DNA from: Mya arenaria
Taxonomy: Eukaryota > Mollusca > Bivalvia > Myida > Myidae
Length of the DNA stretch: 64,000 nt
Direction of reading: 5' to 3'
Assembly (NCBI RefSeq): GCF_026914265.1
Contig: NC_069131.1
Location: 12,174,294 to 12,238,293 of the forward strand
The translations under genes and the position numbers were made by a program. The notes below the pieces were generated by a model that ran no database searches, was not told the DNA's origin, and saw only the letters and a list, made by a program, of their open reading frames with translations. Positions 25,101 through 33,575 of the stretch are shown one piece after another. Every line of letters begins with the position of its first letter. Within the stretch, counting starts at the first letter, position 1.

Positions 25101-26267
25101 GCAGTTTTCCAAACAATTGAGACTATTCTACTGTGAGTGATCTTGTATGACTAAATTGAAAGCATTGAGACATTAAAGACATTAAAACAAAAAGTTGTGA
25201 CATTGGTCAATCTGTGAGAATGCAATAGCTGCTTTAAAATCCTTCAATTTAACAGTAAATGAAAATGTTTAAAATAAGAGCAAATTGGCACAGTTTATGT
25301 GATCCTATAAATAAAACTCCGTATTTGACCTTGACAGTATCAAGGTCGCTTGAAAAACTCAAGGTCACCTGAAAGGTTCAAGGTCAAAGCCACAACCTTG
25401 GTAAAAACAATAACAGTAACATATGGGAAATATAACAGGAAATTATTTTTGTTTTCATACCATTTTGATAACCACTGGGATTAAATAGAAGTGCATCATT
25501 TCCTGTAAATTCATGAGCAAGAATTTTCTTTAAGGTCTTGGGTGTACATATTTAACTCTTACTAACAAACAATATTCTTTTATTAGTTTAATGAACATTG
25601 TGTTTCCACTTCTTTTTATCAAAATTCTCTATTATAGTTTTACTTTTAAAAGGGTTGATGGGAAGTTTACGGATTTTTAACAAAAAAACATGCCTTTGTT
25701 TTGTTGAAATGTTTGTAAATTGGTTTAACAAATGAAATTTTATGCAAAACAGATAAAATATTACACATTTCATCAAATGCTTTATCTAGATCTAAAGTGT
25801 ATCTAAAGCATCCATGATACTGCACATATGCATACTTGACCAAGGTGAGAACTATTTCAAACTTTTCGAAAAAGGTATAATTTCTACAATATGACACCAC
25901 CATATTTCGATAGGATATTTTCTTGCTCATAAACGAGGTGTAAGTGTCATGTCTCGACATATTTTCCTGAAAGTTTGAAGACCTTAGTGTTAATACCAAT
26001 GTACTGATTTACAAACATTTTCAACGAAATATCTTCTTTTAACTCCTTGTTAAAATTCTGCAAACTTCCCGAACAACTCAGGTATATAGGAAACATAATG
26101 TATTTTTTACATGTATATGATGTGCACAATCATTCTCAAATCAAAATATTGTAATATAAAATGATATCATCCAAACAAAGCAATACAATAATTTTGCGAT
26201 CATAATCTAGACTAAATGTCCACATCTTTCTTACCTTCCGGCACGGGAAATGCAAATGGTGAAGACC
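112..26267 (-). CDS. AGO2: Argonaute (AGO1/AGO2-type), partial, with three mutually exclusive exon pairs
   Basis: Small-RNA-guided silencing protein, the core of RISC. Exons in transcript order: 26267-26235, 23271-23001, 22509-22389, 4a 21478-21297 or 4b 20822-20641, 17944-17808, 17524-17390, 17176-17089, 15471-15324, 13731-13660, 12286-12239, 11130-11008, 12a 9214-9081 or 12b 8742-8609, 5504-5320, 4832-4673, 15a 2608-2518 or 15b 1064-974, 306-112. All have AG/GT borders and consistent phases, giving about 707 codons. The order is N domain, L1, PAZ, L2, MID, then part of PIWI. The MID 5'-phosphate pocket is present ([28 protein letters not shown]). PIWI catalytic residues seen are D (GADVTHP, exon 15b only), E (RQEIIQ) and D (FYRDGVSEG); the final His and C-terminus lie beyond the left edge. 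The initiator Met is uncertain: the first in-frame ATG is in MMYMSPPPV at about 23257. The AGO symbol follows resemblance to human AGO1/AGO2 from memory. Confidence 0.95.
974..1064 (-). CDS. AGO2: Argonaute alternative exon 15b: PIWI with catalytic Asp
   Basis: 91 nt, acceptor ACTTGCAG, donor GCT/GTGAGT. It starts [20 protein letters not shown] and ends KPSIAA, nearly the human AGO sequence, with the catalytic Asp in GADV. It can replace 15a without a frame change. Confidence 0.95.
1388..2336. mobile_element. hAT-like non-autonomous DNA transposon between exons 15a and 15b
   Basis: Element 1396-2328. Inverted ends TAGGGATGGCAACGAGTA and ACTTGTCGCCATCCCTA are flanked by a perfect 8-bp duplication CTTTATAC (1388-1395, 2329-2336). 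CGAGTACTCG palindromes lie inside both ends. No transposase frame is present. It makes up about two thirds of the 15a-15b intron. Confidence 0.9.
2518..2608 (-). CDS. AGO2: Argonaute alternative exon 15a: PIWI, catalytic Asp replaced by Ser
   Basis: 91 nt, acceptor TTCACTTGAAG (weak pyrimidine tract), donor GCT/GTAAGT. It starts [20 protein letters not shown] and ends RPSIAA. Relative to 15b, Ala-Asp becomes Gly-Ser where human AGO2 has D597, the first residue of the DEDH tetrad. Reading frame, length and both splice sites are intact. About 14 codons differ synonymously and 9 by amino acid. Transcripts using it should lack slicer activity (inference). Confidence 0.88.
2747..3415. repeat. 34-bp minisatellite, about 19 copies
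   Basis: The unit is CCAAGTGGACTGTTAAAGGA plus CTCGATAATACAAT, with C/T and G/C variants. It lies in the Argonaute intron upstream of exon 15a, about 140 nt from its acceptor. One unit near 3363 is truncated. Confidence 0.97.
3924..4612. mobile_element. MITE with inverted ends, host of a nested MITE
   Basis: Left end TTAAAGGGACTAGACACCAG and right end CCAGGTGTTTAGCCCCTTTAA are inverted copies. No coding frame. A second element at 4342-4592 is nested near its right end. Confidence 0.7.
4342..4592. mobile_element. Palindromic MITE nested in the 3924-4612 element
   Basis: Inverted ends GGCCCGGATTTCTCGAAACT and GTTTCGAGAAATTGGGGCC, with AAGTC/GACTTAAG further in. No coding capacity. Confidence 0.75.
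4673..4832 (-). CDS. AGO2: Argonaute exon 14: MID to PIWI
   Basis: 160 nt. It encodes [19 protein letters not shown] and [19 protein letters not shown], carrying Lys and Gln residues that grip the guide 5' phosphate in the family. It ends CG at the donor GTGGGT, leaving a split Arg codon that either exon 15 can complete. Confidence 0.94.
4995..5275 (-). pseudogene. Two decayed partial copies of Argonaute exon 13
   Basis: CTCTTGCCA.GCAGGACTACAA on the plus strand recurs at about 5030 and 5180, as at 5331 in exon 13, each followed by TATTA...AGGCCCTG.TAG. The copies cover only the exon's 3' part plus donor flank and carry many changes. Confidence 0.8.
5320..5504 (-). CDS. AGO2: Argonaute exon 13: MID
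   Basis: 185 nt. It encodes [46 protein letters not shown] and ends [10 protein letters not shown], whose Tyr is the family's guide 5'-end stacking residue. Acceptor CCCCACAG; donor G/GTAAGT. Confidence 0.95.
5555..8608. other. Argonaute intron 12 (after exon 12b), mostly unique sequence
   Basis: No exon-like segment seen. A possible tRNA-derived SINE on the minus strand lies at about 6740-6830, with a B-box-like GGTTGTGGGCTCAGG. Degenerate GATCACATGACCATGATGAA repeats lie at about 8030-8240. Otherwise featureless AT-rich DNA. Confidence 0.45.
8609..8742 (-). CDS. AGO2: Argonaute alternative exon 12b (L2 / MID start)
   Basis: 134 nt, acceptor CTGTTTAG, donor AG/GTGGGT. It starts [17 protein letters not shown]. 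It differs from 12a at five of the first nine residues and at none of the next 36, although about 20 of those codons differ synonymously. Confidence 0.93.
9081..9214 (-). CDS. AGO2: Argonaute alternative exon 12a (L2 / MID start)
   Basis: 134 nt, acceptor TTTTTAG, donor AG/GTTCGT (weaker than that of 12b). It starts [17 protein letters not shown] and ends [12 protein letters not shown]. Same length and phase as 12b. The variable part is the first nine residues, the linker entering the MID domain. NQG resembles the human residues at this place. Confidence 0.92.
10703..10792. repeat. AAT microsatellite
   Basis: A long run of AAT/ATA triplets in the intron between Argonaute exons 11 and 12a. 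It creates a spurious poly-isoleucine frame. Confidence 0.95.
11008..11130 (-). CDS. AGO2: Argonaute exon 11: L2
   Basis: 123 nt, 41 codons. It starts [16 protein letters not shown] and ends [12 protein letters not shown]. Acceptor TTCCCCCAG; donor AGG/GTACGT. Confidence 0.94.
11710..11784. repeat. Short palindrome in an Argonaute intron
   Basis: TGACGTCAACGGTCCATAT with TATTTTTTGGC on the left pairs with GCCAAAAAATA, ATATGGAC and CTGACGTCA on the right: about 30 bp of stem around a 12-nt loop. A third partial arm (ATATGGACCGCTGACGTCA) follows. Confidence 0.75.
11950..12110. mobile_element. Near-perfect palindrome of about 160 bp, MITE-like
   Basis: The left arm (AACACACGACTTCGGGCCAT, ATTATAAGGACCAG) is mirrored on the right (CCAGTCCTTATAATG, CATATGGCCCTCAGTTGTGT) around the apex GGCTTAAGCC. 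It would fold into a long hairpin in the Argonaute pre-mRNA, 129 nt upstream (on the plus coordinate) of exon 10. Confidence 0.8.
12239..12286 (-). CDS. AGO2: Argonaute exon 10: L2
   Basis: 48 nt, [16 protein letters not shown], matching human [16 protein letters not shown]. Acceptor TTCCACAG; donor CTG/GTAGGT. Confidence 0.94.
13320..13620 (-). repeat. Degenerate tandem copies of the exon 9 donor flank
   Basis: Near 13445-13495 the string CTGTGATTAT followed by a GAAC..TTTG..GAAACC..TT.ATCAT pattern echoes 13625-13670 at the exon 9 donor. Shorter related pieces (AGAGAAAG.G, GTGTGC.GTTATTA) lie near 13335 and 13555. This looks like old local duplication. Confidence 0.45.
13660..13731 (-). 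CDS. AGO2: Argonaute exon 9: L2
   Basis: 72 nt, 24 codons: [20 protein letters not shown] then TMIK. Acceptor TCTTCAG; donor AAG/GTTTCT, which is weak. Confidence 0.95.
14149..15023. mobile_element. MITE with TA target duplication (Tc1/mariner or pogo-like)
   Basis: Ends CCGTAAATGACTGGGTATTA (14151) and TATACCCAGTCATTTACGG (ending 15021) are inverted, each flanked by TA. Internal GCGTCTTATA motifs lie at both sides. No transposase frame. It lies in the intron between exons 8 and 9. Confidence 0.85.
15180..15300 (-). pseudogene. Decayed partial copy of Argonaute exon 8
   Basis: On the plus strand GCAGGTG..CTGGAGCTT..TCCAGGAAATA.CTG.CAAC..TGCA recurs in the same order as in exon 8, with a deletion. 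The copy lies within 25 bases of the exon and no longer encodes the PAZ sequence. Confidence 0.65.
15324..15471 (-). CDS. AGO2: Argonaute exon 8: PAZ
   Basis: 148 nt. It encodes [19 protein letters not shown] and [18 protein letters not shown]. Acceptor CCCCACAG; donor GAG/GTGAGT. Confidence 0.95.
15573..16990. repeat. 84-bp minisatellite, about 14 copies
   Basis: The unit begins GTTAGSGCTGCCTGGTGTTT and has period 84. Because 84 is divisible by three and the unit lacks stops in one minus frame, a 433-residue open frame of 28-residue repeats results ([15 protein letters not shown]...). It lies in the intron between exons 7 and 8; the last unit resumes after an inserted MITE. Confidence 0.97.
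16650..16935. mobile_element. MITE with TAA target duplication (PIF/Harbinger-like) inside the 84-bp array
   Basis: Insertion splits GGTAATAAATG, giving TAA on both sides. GCTCGTCTGTTTTT near the left end is the exact inverse of AAAAACAGACGAGC at the right end. It contains a GACGACGAC/GCAGACGCAGACGACGCC tract. Confidence 0.8.
16992..17137 (-). repeat. 49-bp tandem triplication of the Argonaute exon 7 end and donor
   Basis: Three copies with period 49 begin near 16992, 17041 and 17090 on the plus strand. The rightmost copy lies in exon 7; the others lie in the intron and retain exon-like sequence. Two copies of the donor GTAAGTACAGG are present, after 17089 and after 17040. Confidence 0.9.
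17089..17176 (-). CDS. AGO2: Argonaute exon 7: PAZ
   Basis: 88 nt. It encodes [18 protein letters not shown] and [11 protein letters not shown]. Its 3' end plus donor is part of a 49-bp tandem triplication, so a second copy of the donor lies 49 nt downstream, after 17040. Use of that copy would put a stop codon immediately after the normal exon end. Confidence 0.9.
17390..17524 (-). CDS. AGO2: Argonaute exon 6: PAZ start
   Basis: 135 nt. It encodes [20 protein letters not shown] and [15 protein letters not shown]. Acceptor TTTCCAG; donor AAAG/GTCAGA. Confidence 0.93.
17808..17944 (-). CDS. AGO2: Argonaute exon 5: L1
   Basis: 137 nt. It encodes [31 protein letters not shown] and WKMMLNID, nearly identical to the human protein. 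Acceptor TTTCAG; donor G/GTGAGT. Confidence 0.94.
19069..19132. repeat. TA microsatellite
   Basis: More than 30 TA dinucleotides in the intron between Argonaute exons 4b and 5. Confidence 0.97.
19381..20076. mobile_element. Non-autonomous repeat with internal tandem units
   Basis: It runs from AGAGCTGTCACAGGAGTGAC to CTTCGTTTGTGGGGGTA, with subterminal ATACCCCCA / TGGGGGTA inversion. Inside, CTAGCCTTTCATGAGTTATC recurs near 19564, 19686, 19831 and 19970. No coding frame. Confidence 0.65.
20641..20822 (-). CDS. AGO2: Argonaute alternative exon 4b (N domain / L1)
   Basis: 182 nt, acceptor TGTGCTAG, donor AA/GTAAGT. It starts [16 protein letters not shown] and ends [12 protein letters not shown], joining to YTPVGRSFF. 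It is somewhat closer to human AGO2 at HLPSM. Differences from 4a cluster in and after the strand following the KDR turn and in the L1 helix. Confidence 0.93.
21297..21478 (-). CDS. AGO2: Argonaute alternative exon 4a (N domain / L1)
   Basis: 182 nt, acceptor CTGTTAG, donor AC/GTGAGT. It starts [16 protein letters not shown] and ends [12 protein letters not shown], aligning to human AGO2 residues of about 113-173. Same length and phase as exon 4b 474 nt downstream, with about 22 of 61 residues different. Exactly one of the pair keeps the frame. Confidence 0.92.
21703..22388. other. Argonaute intron 3, nothing recognised
   Basis: AT-rich sequence between exons 3 and 4a. I see no further exon copy or repeat. 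Confidence 0.5.
22389..22509 (-). CDS. AGO2: Argonaute exon 3: N domain
   Basis: 121 nt. It encodes [15 protein letters not shown] and [19 protein letters not shown], matching the human stretch [20 protein letters not shown]. It ends in phase 0 at GKEK, so either version of exon 4 can follow. Confidence 0.93.
23001..23271 (-). CDS. AGO2: Argonaute exon 2: disordered N-terminus and start of N domain
   Basis: 271 nt. A proline-rich leader ([18 protein letters not shown]) is followed by the conserved N-domain start ([28 protein letters not shown]). The acceptor follows a TA-rich tract and the donor is ACAG/GTTAGT. The last codon is split (AG/A, Arg). Confidence 0.9.
24738..25239. mobile_element. 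MITE (TTTAAAG.TGCA ends) carrying a second nested MITE
   Basis: Ends TTTAAAGATGCACTCTCACA and TCTGTGAGAATGCAATAGCT are inverted. Relatives lie at about 38550-38880 and 54957-55174. At about 24906-25072 it is interrupted by a short element starting TCGAAATTAG and ending CTAATTTTGACCACTGG. Confidence 0.75.
24906..25072. mobile_element. Short MITE (ACAAGCCCG family), copy 1
   Basis: Inverted GAACAAGCCCG / CGGGCTTGTGC and TCGAAATTAG / CTAATTTTGA. A second copy lies at about 55933-56102. Confidence 0.75.
26235..26267 (-). CDS. AGO2: Argonaute exon 1 of those found (33-nt microexon)
   Basis: The intron ends TTTTCAG before the exon and GTAAGA follows it. Read in phase with the next exon it gives [10 protein letters not shown], then D across the junction, then [12 protein letters not shown]. 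It needs one more nucleotide from an upstream exon. I did not find a convincing ATG exon upstream; this exon may be 5' UTR if translation starts at the MMYMS methionines. Confidence 0.7.
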
Positions 26268-29200
26268 CTGAAAATAGTGTTCAAATGTTAATGCTATGGA
26301 ATTTAATCAATATAAACCATATTTATTCTTCTTTTTGACATGAAAGATAAAACAATCTTGTTGAATTCAAGCCAAGACAAGATTTCAAAAAATTTCACTT
26401 CAAATTCTGTAAATGACGAATGAGGATGAATATTTATTAGTTAGTAAAATATAACACTGCTTTGGTTCTAAAAGACTCGCATATAAAGATAGAATGAATA
26501 TATAATGGACTGTTGTATAATGAGTCCCCATACTGCAAGTGGAAAACTAACAACAGATAAAGACAGACATCAAATTTGGTATCAGACGGTGATGCAAAAC
26601 AATATCATCCGAACATTCAAGCTTGCAGGGTCAAATTGTGAACACTTGCAACACTTTTCAGAACCATTTTACCTAGTATTGATAACCACATGCCAAAATA
26701 ATTCCTGGGTAGTACGGTAATTAAGTCTCAATTAATTAAGATTTGTCATAACTTTACATTATTGAGACATTGGACTGGCACTACAAATACATATTTTCTC
26801 AAGTATGTCAGTCTGAAATTTAGTAGATGCAATTTTGACACAAGTCAATTTCACAGTTGTCACTTGTACTGCCTGGATCAGAAAGTATTGAGTTATCCAG
26901 GTTTTAATGGTTGGCTCAGTTGATAGAGCGTCTGACTTGCAAGCAGGAGCTCCTGGGTTCGATCTCCAAAATGGCCACATACTTTTCTGCGTTAAGTGGC
27001 ACATGTACATCGCAAACATAAAAACATGTTATAATAGCTTATAATACTATTATCATAAATCCCTATATGCAAGTGCTAGGAAGAGCGATATCGACATGTA
27101 CATACATGTACATAACAGGGATTGTACATGACGGTGCGTGGGATATCTACTGCTTGTGGGGGGCTCTGGAAGGTCATGACCCCTGAAATCACCAGGAGGA
27201 CCCTCAACTGACCTAAGTCAGTGTTCATGACCAGTAACCATTTATCTCGGAGAAACCCTTGACCTTTAATCATTGAAAGTTAGGGGAAACAAAAACTTCA
27301 GACAAACACGAACTTGCCAGAAAGCAAGAAACTATTCGAAATTTAGCAACTGTGGTTTTAACATTGATCCTGTAGACTGTATAAAAGAACATTCATTTAT
27401 AGTTAAGTTTAAGCTTGTGGTCTTCACAATTATTTGAAATGTTCAGAGTATACAAGTACACAGACAGAGCTTTAAGGAATCTGAATACATCAGAGACAGA
27501 AGGCATGGGTATCAGGTAGCATGATACAAACACAAATAAGCATTACACTGAAATTACATTTGGATATAAAGAGTTGCCTGCAATACTAGAGTAACTATCT
27601 GAATTGATGGATGTTACTACAGTTGTGCCTGCAACACTCATTTTGAATATTTAAGTAAGTCGTCAACATTTCTTCTTACAAAATGGATACTGGTCAGTGA
27701 ACACGCTTGATTTGCACTGGTGCTAAACGAAACTTTCATTGTTTGAATGAGATGAGAAAAATATTCCTGAAATGATCAAAAAAAGCAAATGCATGCACTG
27801 CAGTTTGATGTAGCATAATTATCTCATTTAACATTCAGGGTTCTGCCCTAAGACTTTTGGATGGGCCTCAAATAAGCGCGGACAAAAATTGCATCTTTAC
27901 ACCAATTTGTTTTTTGAAATCTGCACTGCAAAATAATTTTACACCTCAGAGAAATGGTTCTGGCATTTAGTTTAACAGACAAATCTGGAATATAATTGAA
28001 AAAAATAATAATATTGAGTTACTATTTTACAAAATGGCTTCAGACATCTCCAAGTATACAGCAAAACACCCTGACTTTAAATGCTCTCTAATGATAACTT
28101 GAAATTCATCATACGAGATTTTATGCAAAGTCCTGAAAAATTCCTGAAAAAGACTTGTATGTACTGTAAAGATCACTGCTATAGTGCATGACAAATGACA
28201 TTTAAAGCTGCAGTAGCGCAATCTGGCAAGATTTCAGAAGATTTGTACTGAAATTTAGCCACTTTCCTTCAACACCAGTAAGCAATCGGGATATTTTGAA
28301 AGACTGGTATATATACCTGCCAACCGTGAAAATGTTAGGTTTAATCAGTTTAAGTATAATTGCATATCTATAGACTATTAAAGGCTGATTATTCAAACTC
28401 ATTTGAGTTCTAGACACAAGCAATTTACTTCAAAAGAGTAACATATTTGGCTGGCAACCATGCACATTTTAGCAAATGCTGGGAAAAATTGAAGACCAGA
28501 TTAATAAAGCTTCTTCCAATCCAGCTAAGACATGGATAGCAAAGATCTGATATATTCATCATTCATATAGTAAATCACCTCAAAAGTCTCTCAACAAAAG
28601 CATAACATACAGAAAATAGTTTTGTTATAGAAGTTAGATACAGGTAATTAAGTTTGCTTACTCAAGCCCTGAACACTAGATTACCAAGTAAATTGCTTGT
28701 GTAATGATTTCAATTCAATATTCATGCCACATAAGGCCGTCGACGGTTAAGTCTTACACTATATATCTACAGAAGCCTCTTCATTACTAAGAATTATATC
28801 ATCAATCAGTTGGCAGGTATTTTATATAGGACACAACAAATGGATACTATTGTCATTACCACATCTCTTTCCAGAAAAAGCAGCTTGTTTGATCATTTTA
28901 CCATATTTGGATAAGACGAAAAAGCATTCTCTTTTAAAACTTCAGTATTCAATCTGATTTAGCTAATTTCTAAGATTATAAAACACTATCTTTGATTGTA
29001 GCACAATCTCACATACAAATCATCTTTTCCATACTAGCAGTCATTCTAAATCATAAATTTCTTTCTTAACTCATAGTATAGAAATGTGGAAACAACATTG
29101 AAAGTATCATTTGCCATGTACTGTAGTATTTTTAGCTGGTATTTTTGCTGCCTTCAAGAGCCCCTGAATGTTACGTACCACCGAGTGTACCATTCAGTTG

Positions 29201-29983
29201 GGTACTTTTGAAGCCGTTGTCAATTGTTGTACCTTCAAGTAAACAAAAGCAGTATATCAGCTGGTTAGCTGAACAAAACACAGAAATGTGATGTGTAAAA
29301 TCTGCTTCACTACACTGAAAATACTACATTTAGAGCAGCATGCTTGCATAATATTTCCTTCCGTCACATGCCTGAAACTGTTAATTTCACAATTTATACA
29401 AAATTCATACAGCTTAAAATATTCTGTCTTTAAAATTATATATAACTGTTACACTAATAACAGAATAGACAGGTATGCATGGTATGTACAACACAATGTA
29501 CCCTCAAAGGTGTTCACTCGACATGGGCAAAAATTTGTAATTTGTTTGGATGATCACCAAGCTGGACAAATGAGTTTCTTCCAGGTAATCCGGTATCTCC
29601 TGGACTAGAACCCACTACCACTAAAACTTGAACAAAGCTCTACTGATTGGGCAACTGGGTGGCTGGTTCTTACATGCCAACCAGTCAAGTTAGTCTTGTA
29701 GGAAGTGTGTCCAAAGCAGAGCAAGAACCCATGACTCTTGACCACTAGCATGGCACTGTACGAAATTAGCTTTTGGTTTCCTGGCTCTTACTCCAGCACT
29801 CGACTGCCTCCCTTCAATGACCATTCCCATCTGGGGACTTAATGCTTTTACAGTAAACAGTAAAATAAAACTACAATGAAAAGTGTGGCATGTGAAGGGC
29901 TACAAGCCATGACCGTCACAAAACTTGGAAGTTATTTACAACCAGAGTCAACCGGCTTACCGCCAAGCCGGTGGTTTTTATGT
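26268..29983. other. Spacer or 5' intron of the Argonaute gene
   Basis: AT-rich, without a supported exon. It holds the SINE-like sequence at 26905. B-box-like GGGTTC motifs on the minus strand near 29605 and 29740 may be SINE relics. The Argonaute first exon may lie here or further right. Confidence 0.4.
26905..26985 (+). mobile_element. tRNA-derived SINE-like sequence
   Basis: A-box-like TGGCTCAGTTGATAGAGC and B-box-like GGGTTCGATCTCC have tRNA spacing, with a CTTGCAA loop between. The acceptor arm does not pair, so it is not a working tRNA gene. Confidence 0.65.
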
Positions 29984-31184
29984 CTCAAATGCATACATGT
30001 GATAATTTCTTGGGTCGATTCCGGGACACCCATCGTAATGTCAACGCACACTAGGGGGGTCCGGGGGCATGCCCCCCCGGAATTTTTTTTAAATGGGGAA
30101 CGTCTATGGTGCATTCTATATCATATCTGGGGCTATTTTAGTCGTTTTTTACGTCGGGAAAATGTACCTATTTTGACTGCCAAGACGTATTTTTTACTTG
30201 ACATGGTTGTTTTTTTTTCTGCATTTTCTTGAAAAAATAAAACCACCAGATATTTTCCCAGGCTTTAAATGAAGTGCTAACCAGGAGGATATGCAGTCTA
30301 CTTTCGGTTTCATCAAAACAGGAAATAAACAACTATACGGGCACCTGTTTTCCCGCGCTTTTGAGAACATGCGTTACAAAATATTTATTTTTTCATCACA
30401 TTTAAAACGTTTGCAATTTATGACACACAATATTTTTCAGACGATAAAGAAGATTTTCCAGTCGATGAGCTTTTTTTCCGTTTGGAGATGCATATACCAT
30501 GGTCACGTGATTAAAGCACTCTATATAACCACCTGTAAACCCCATATCGTCAGTTTTATTTCGGCGTAAAAATACACACGATAGTTCGGAAAAAAGGTCA
30601 AAACACTAAAATTCCTTATGGACGCGTAAGTTGTTAAAAGTTGTTTAAAGTATAACGACGTATCGACTTTGAAAGGACTATGGGATGTTTTCCGTGTTTT
30701 AATTTTTTTTTTTTTTTTTACTCATTTTGTCACTTTCTTTGAACTTACCTTCATGCTCGTTTGTTGGTAAAATGTGTGAAAAATATCAATTCATCAATTA
30801 AAAGCTATCATTCATAAGACCAAACAAATCCATATGAAAACAATGAATTTGTATACAAGAACCCTCCCCCACTCGTTAAGCACAACAATAGGCCGATAGA
30901 TCAATTATCGGGTGGTTACGATGACCTCGACGACACACGTACCAATTAACGGATTAGTGTCAACATGTCCTGTGTTTTACGACCAGTGTCCCGGACAGGC
31001 AAAATAGCTGACTTACATTGGTAAAATTAAGATAATCGATTCCGATTCCGAGATTATTTTTTTTTTCGTTTTTTTTTTTATGACTTTCCGGGACAAACAT
31101 GCACCCTCCGTGACTCCGTGACAGAGATACGATTTCCGGGACAATCCCGGACGTCCGGGACGTTATCACATGTATGCTCAAATG
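29984..31184. mobile_element. DNA transposon remnant with 14-bp ends and 8-bp target duplication
   Basis: Element 29992-31176: ends CATACATGTGATAA and TTATCACATGTATG are perfect inverses, flanked by CTCAAATG on both sides (29984-29991, 31177-31184). TCCGGGACA motifs lie inside both ends and a GGGGGTCCGGGGGCATGCCC tract near the left. No transposase seen. The 8-bp duplication suits hAT or a related family. Confidence 0.85.
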
Positions 31185-31707
31185 ACTCACACTCAACTTT
31201 TCAATACATGAAACAACTTTACCCCTGTGTCTGAAAGGGAATATGAACGCATTTAATACACGAAAATAACAACGCAATTATAAGCCTTTTCAATGGTCAG
31301 CGATACTGCTTGGGAAATTCTCAAAAAACAAAAATAGGACGAGTTCTTTCCAAAGATAATTAGATCTCCGTCTAAAATTCAGAAACCAATCTTGTGTTCT
31401 AAATTGTTGAAAAATCGAGTATCCCTAAACATGTAAAGCCATATTTAATACCTGGTGGTATAGGGAACATGTTTCTGGTTTTGACTGGCAGTTAAAAAAC
31501 CAGAAATGTTAGGTTTTCTTTTGACTAGACACAATTTTCATATGGATATTTGTTTTCCTTTTTCTCAATATGGCGGAAATGCTTGCCAATGCGTGTCACA
31601 CGAAAACATCCGAGTATTCCGAATAACGAACTCAAAGGCGCCGTCTAAAGGACAAGGGCATTAATCCATTACAGTAGCAGTCATTTGCAACTATGTCACA
31701 CTTACCT

Positions 31708-31800
31708 TCCTTTAATATATTGCTTCGCCAAACTGCAATAAATATGCATAATTCTACTTTTTATTAGCAAGCTATTCCGGACCTGAACGAACTGCCACTC
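31708..31800 (-). other. Possible 5' untranslated exon of the Argonaute gene
   Basis: On the minus strand AAAGGAAG/GTAAGTGTG is a strong donor in the stretch between the forkhead gene and the first Argonaute exon found. Joining it in the Argonaute frame gives no in-frame ATG, so it would be UTR, with translation from MMYMS. Its 5' boundary is not seen. Confidence 0.3.
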
Positions 31801-32665
31801 TATTTGAAAATATCCAGAAACATAATATGCATTTAAGAATGGAGTAAAAGATTACCTCAAACTGTACATGGAAAAAAAGAATCAGCGGCTCAGATTTTAT
31901 ATTTTATTAGAAAATACTAGCTACCAATTTTCTGTGTATCTGTAATAACTATTCGATTTAAATGGATCCAATATTATGACCTTTGACGATTTTTATTTGA
32001 AAAGACACAATTGGAAATAAGTTAACTGTATGGGCTATCCTTTGAAAAAATATATATGCGTTAATCTTAATTGCTGCATGCCATGTATATGTTTTTGTAT
32101 ATGAAACAGATTGTTATCAAAGCTTAAGTGTAATAAATATTCTGTTCTGTTCTTAATGTTTCTTCCATTTGTATTGTAAATCATTTTAATTCTGTGAAAA
32201 TATCTTCCTTTTGTATTTTTTTTATTTAATCCGATGATCTTAAATCAGTAACTGAGCATTTTACACTCGGATGTTAAACTTTAATTGTTAAATTATTTTA
32301 TTACTCTCTTATAATCATAACTTGTATATGACATAGTATATTGCACAAATAAACTTAAATGAGATATTTTGGATCAAGAATTTTGCGCTAGAAGGGCAGT
32401 ACTTGGGGATGAAACTGACGTCTTTTCCACAATTACAAACGCGTTATATATGGTTTTAAACAGTACACGGAACAGAATTATTTTTTTACTTAAGCATAAA
32501 CTGCTCATCGTAACATTACACAAATATAACATACAAATATAGAATAAACACACAATCAATAAAAACATACATACTTAATTACATTATAACGCGTTTGAAA
32601 TGATTTTGTATTATATACATATTTTTAAGAATTTCCTCAAAGACAAATTTGATGCAATACTCCAA

Positions 32666-32900
32666 GGACGGTATTCATAAAATTTCATAAGTCATTTCCT
32701 AACTTAAGTCACTTTCCTCTCTTGTGTATCTCTTTAGTAACATGAAATAAAAACTAAAGAATTTCCAAAATACATTATTTTCCTTGACCTTATTAAAAAA
32801 CAACAACATACTTTAACATTTCTTTAATTTCACAATGAAAAATTAAAGAAATTGACTTAAGATAGGAAATGACTTCAGAAGATTTATGAATATAGCCCCA
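32666..32900. mobile_element. Palindromic MITE
   Basis: GGTATTCATAAAATTTCATA with AAGTCATTTCCTAACTTAAG on the left is mirrored by GACTTAAGATAGGAAATGAC and GATTTATGAATATAGCC on the right. Confidence 0.75.
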
Positions 32901-33575
32901 GGTAATCATCATTAATTTTATTCCATGCATATATGTTTGGTGAAAACGTCAAATAAACCAAAAAGATATGAAAATGTGTTCATAGTGTCAAAATGAAAAT
33001 ACGAAAAATAGTGAAAGATTACTGTACAATAATATAATCTAATTATCCAGTCGAAACGATAAGGCTTTATTTTAACGGTCCATTAGAGTGTTTATTGAGA
33101 TCACAATCTAAAGTATTAACACCTTGACCAAACACGTTAATGATGCCATCAAATCAGCGATCATCATGTCGACGTCTCAAAAACTGCTCAAAATGGCACG
33201 AGAAATGAGAACATTTTTCCTCTCAACAAAAATTAAAATGGTATTATGAAATTATTACGCAGTTATGTGTGAAATTTCCCGGTTTATACTAATTTTGGAA
33301 CGACAACAATGAGATCACATTGTCAATTGACTTTGAGATCGAAGCACGGCTATTTCTGGAGTTTTTTGAGAACAAAATTGCATCTACATTGCGCGTGTGA
33401 ATGTGTATATTAATATGTACAATATTGTTTTAAACTATAATGCGTTTTTGTCAAATGCTTATATTGTTATCTAAACCTTGATTTTACAAACGCAAGAGGA
33501 CAGTTTTGCTTCCCAAAACGTAAGCAAGCTTGGAACTTAATCTGATTTTACAAGTGATTCGAGTGTTGTCGAAAC

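Noticed and set aside
26905-26985. tRNA gene
   Set aside because: A and B boxes are present, but the acceptor stem does not pair and the T-stem is poor; kept as a SINE-like relic.
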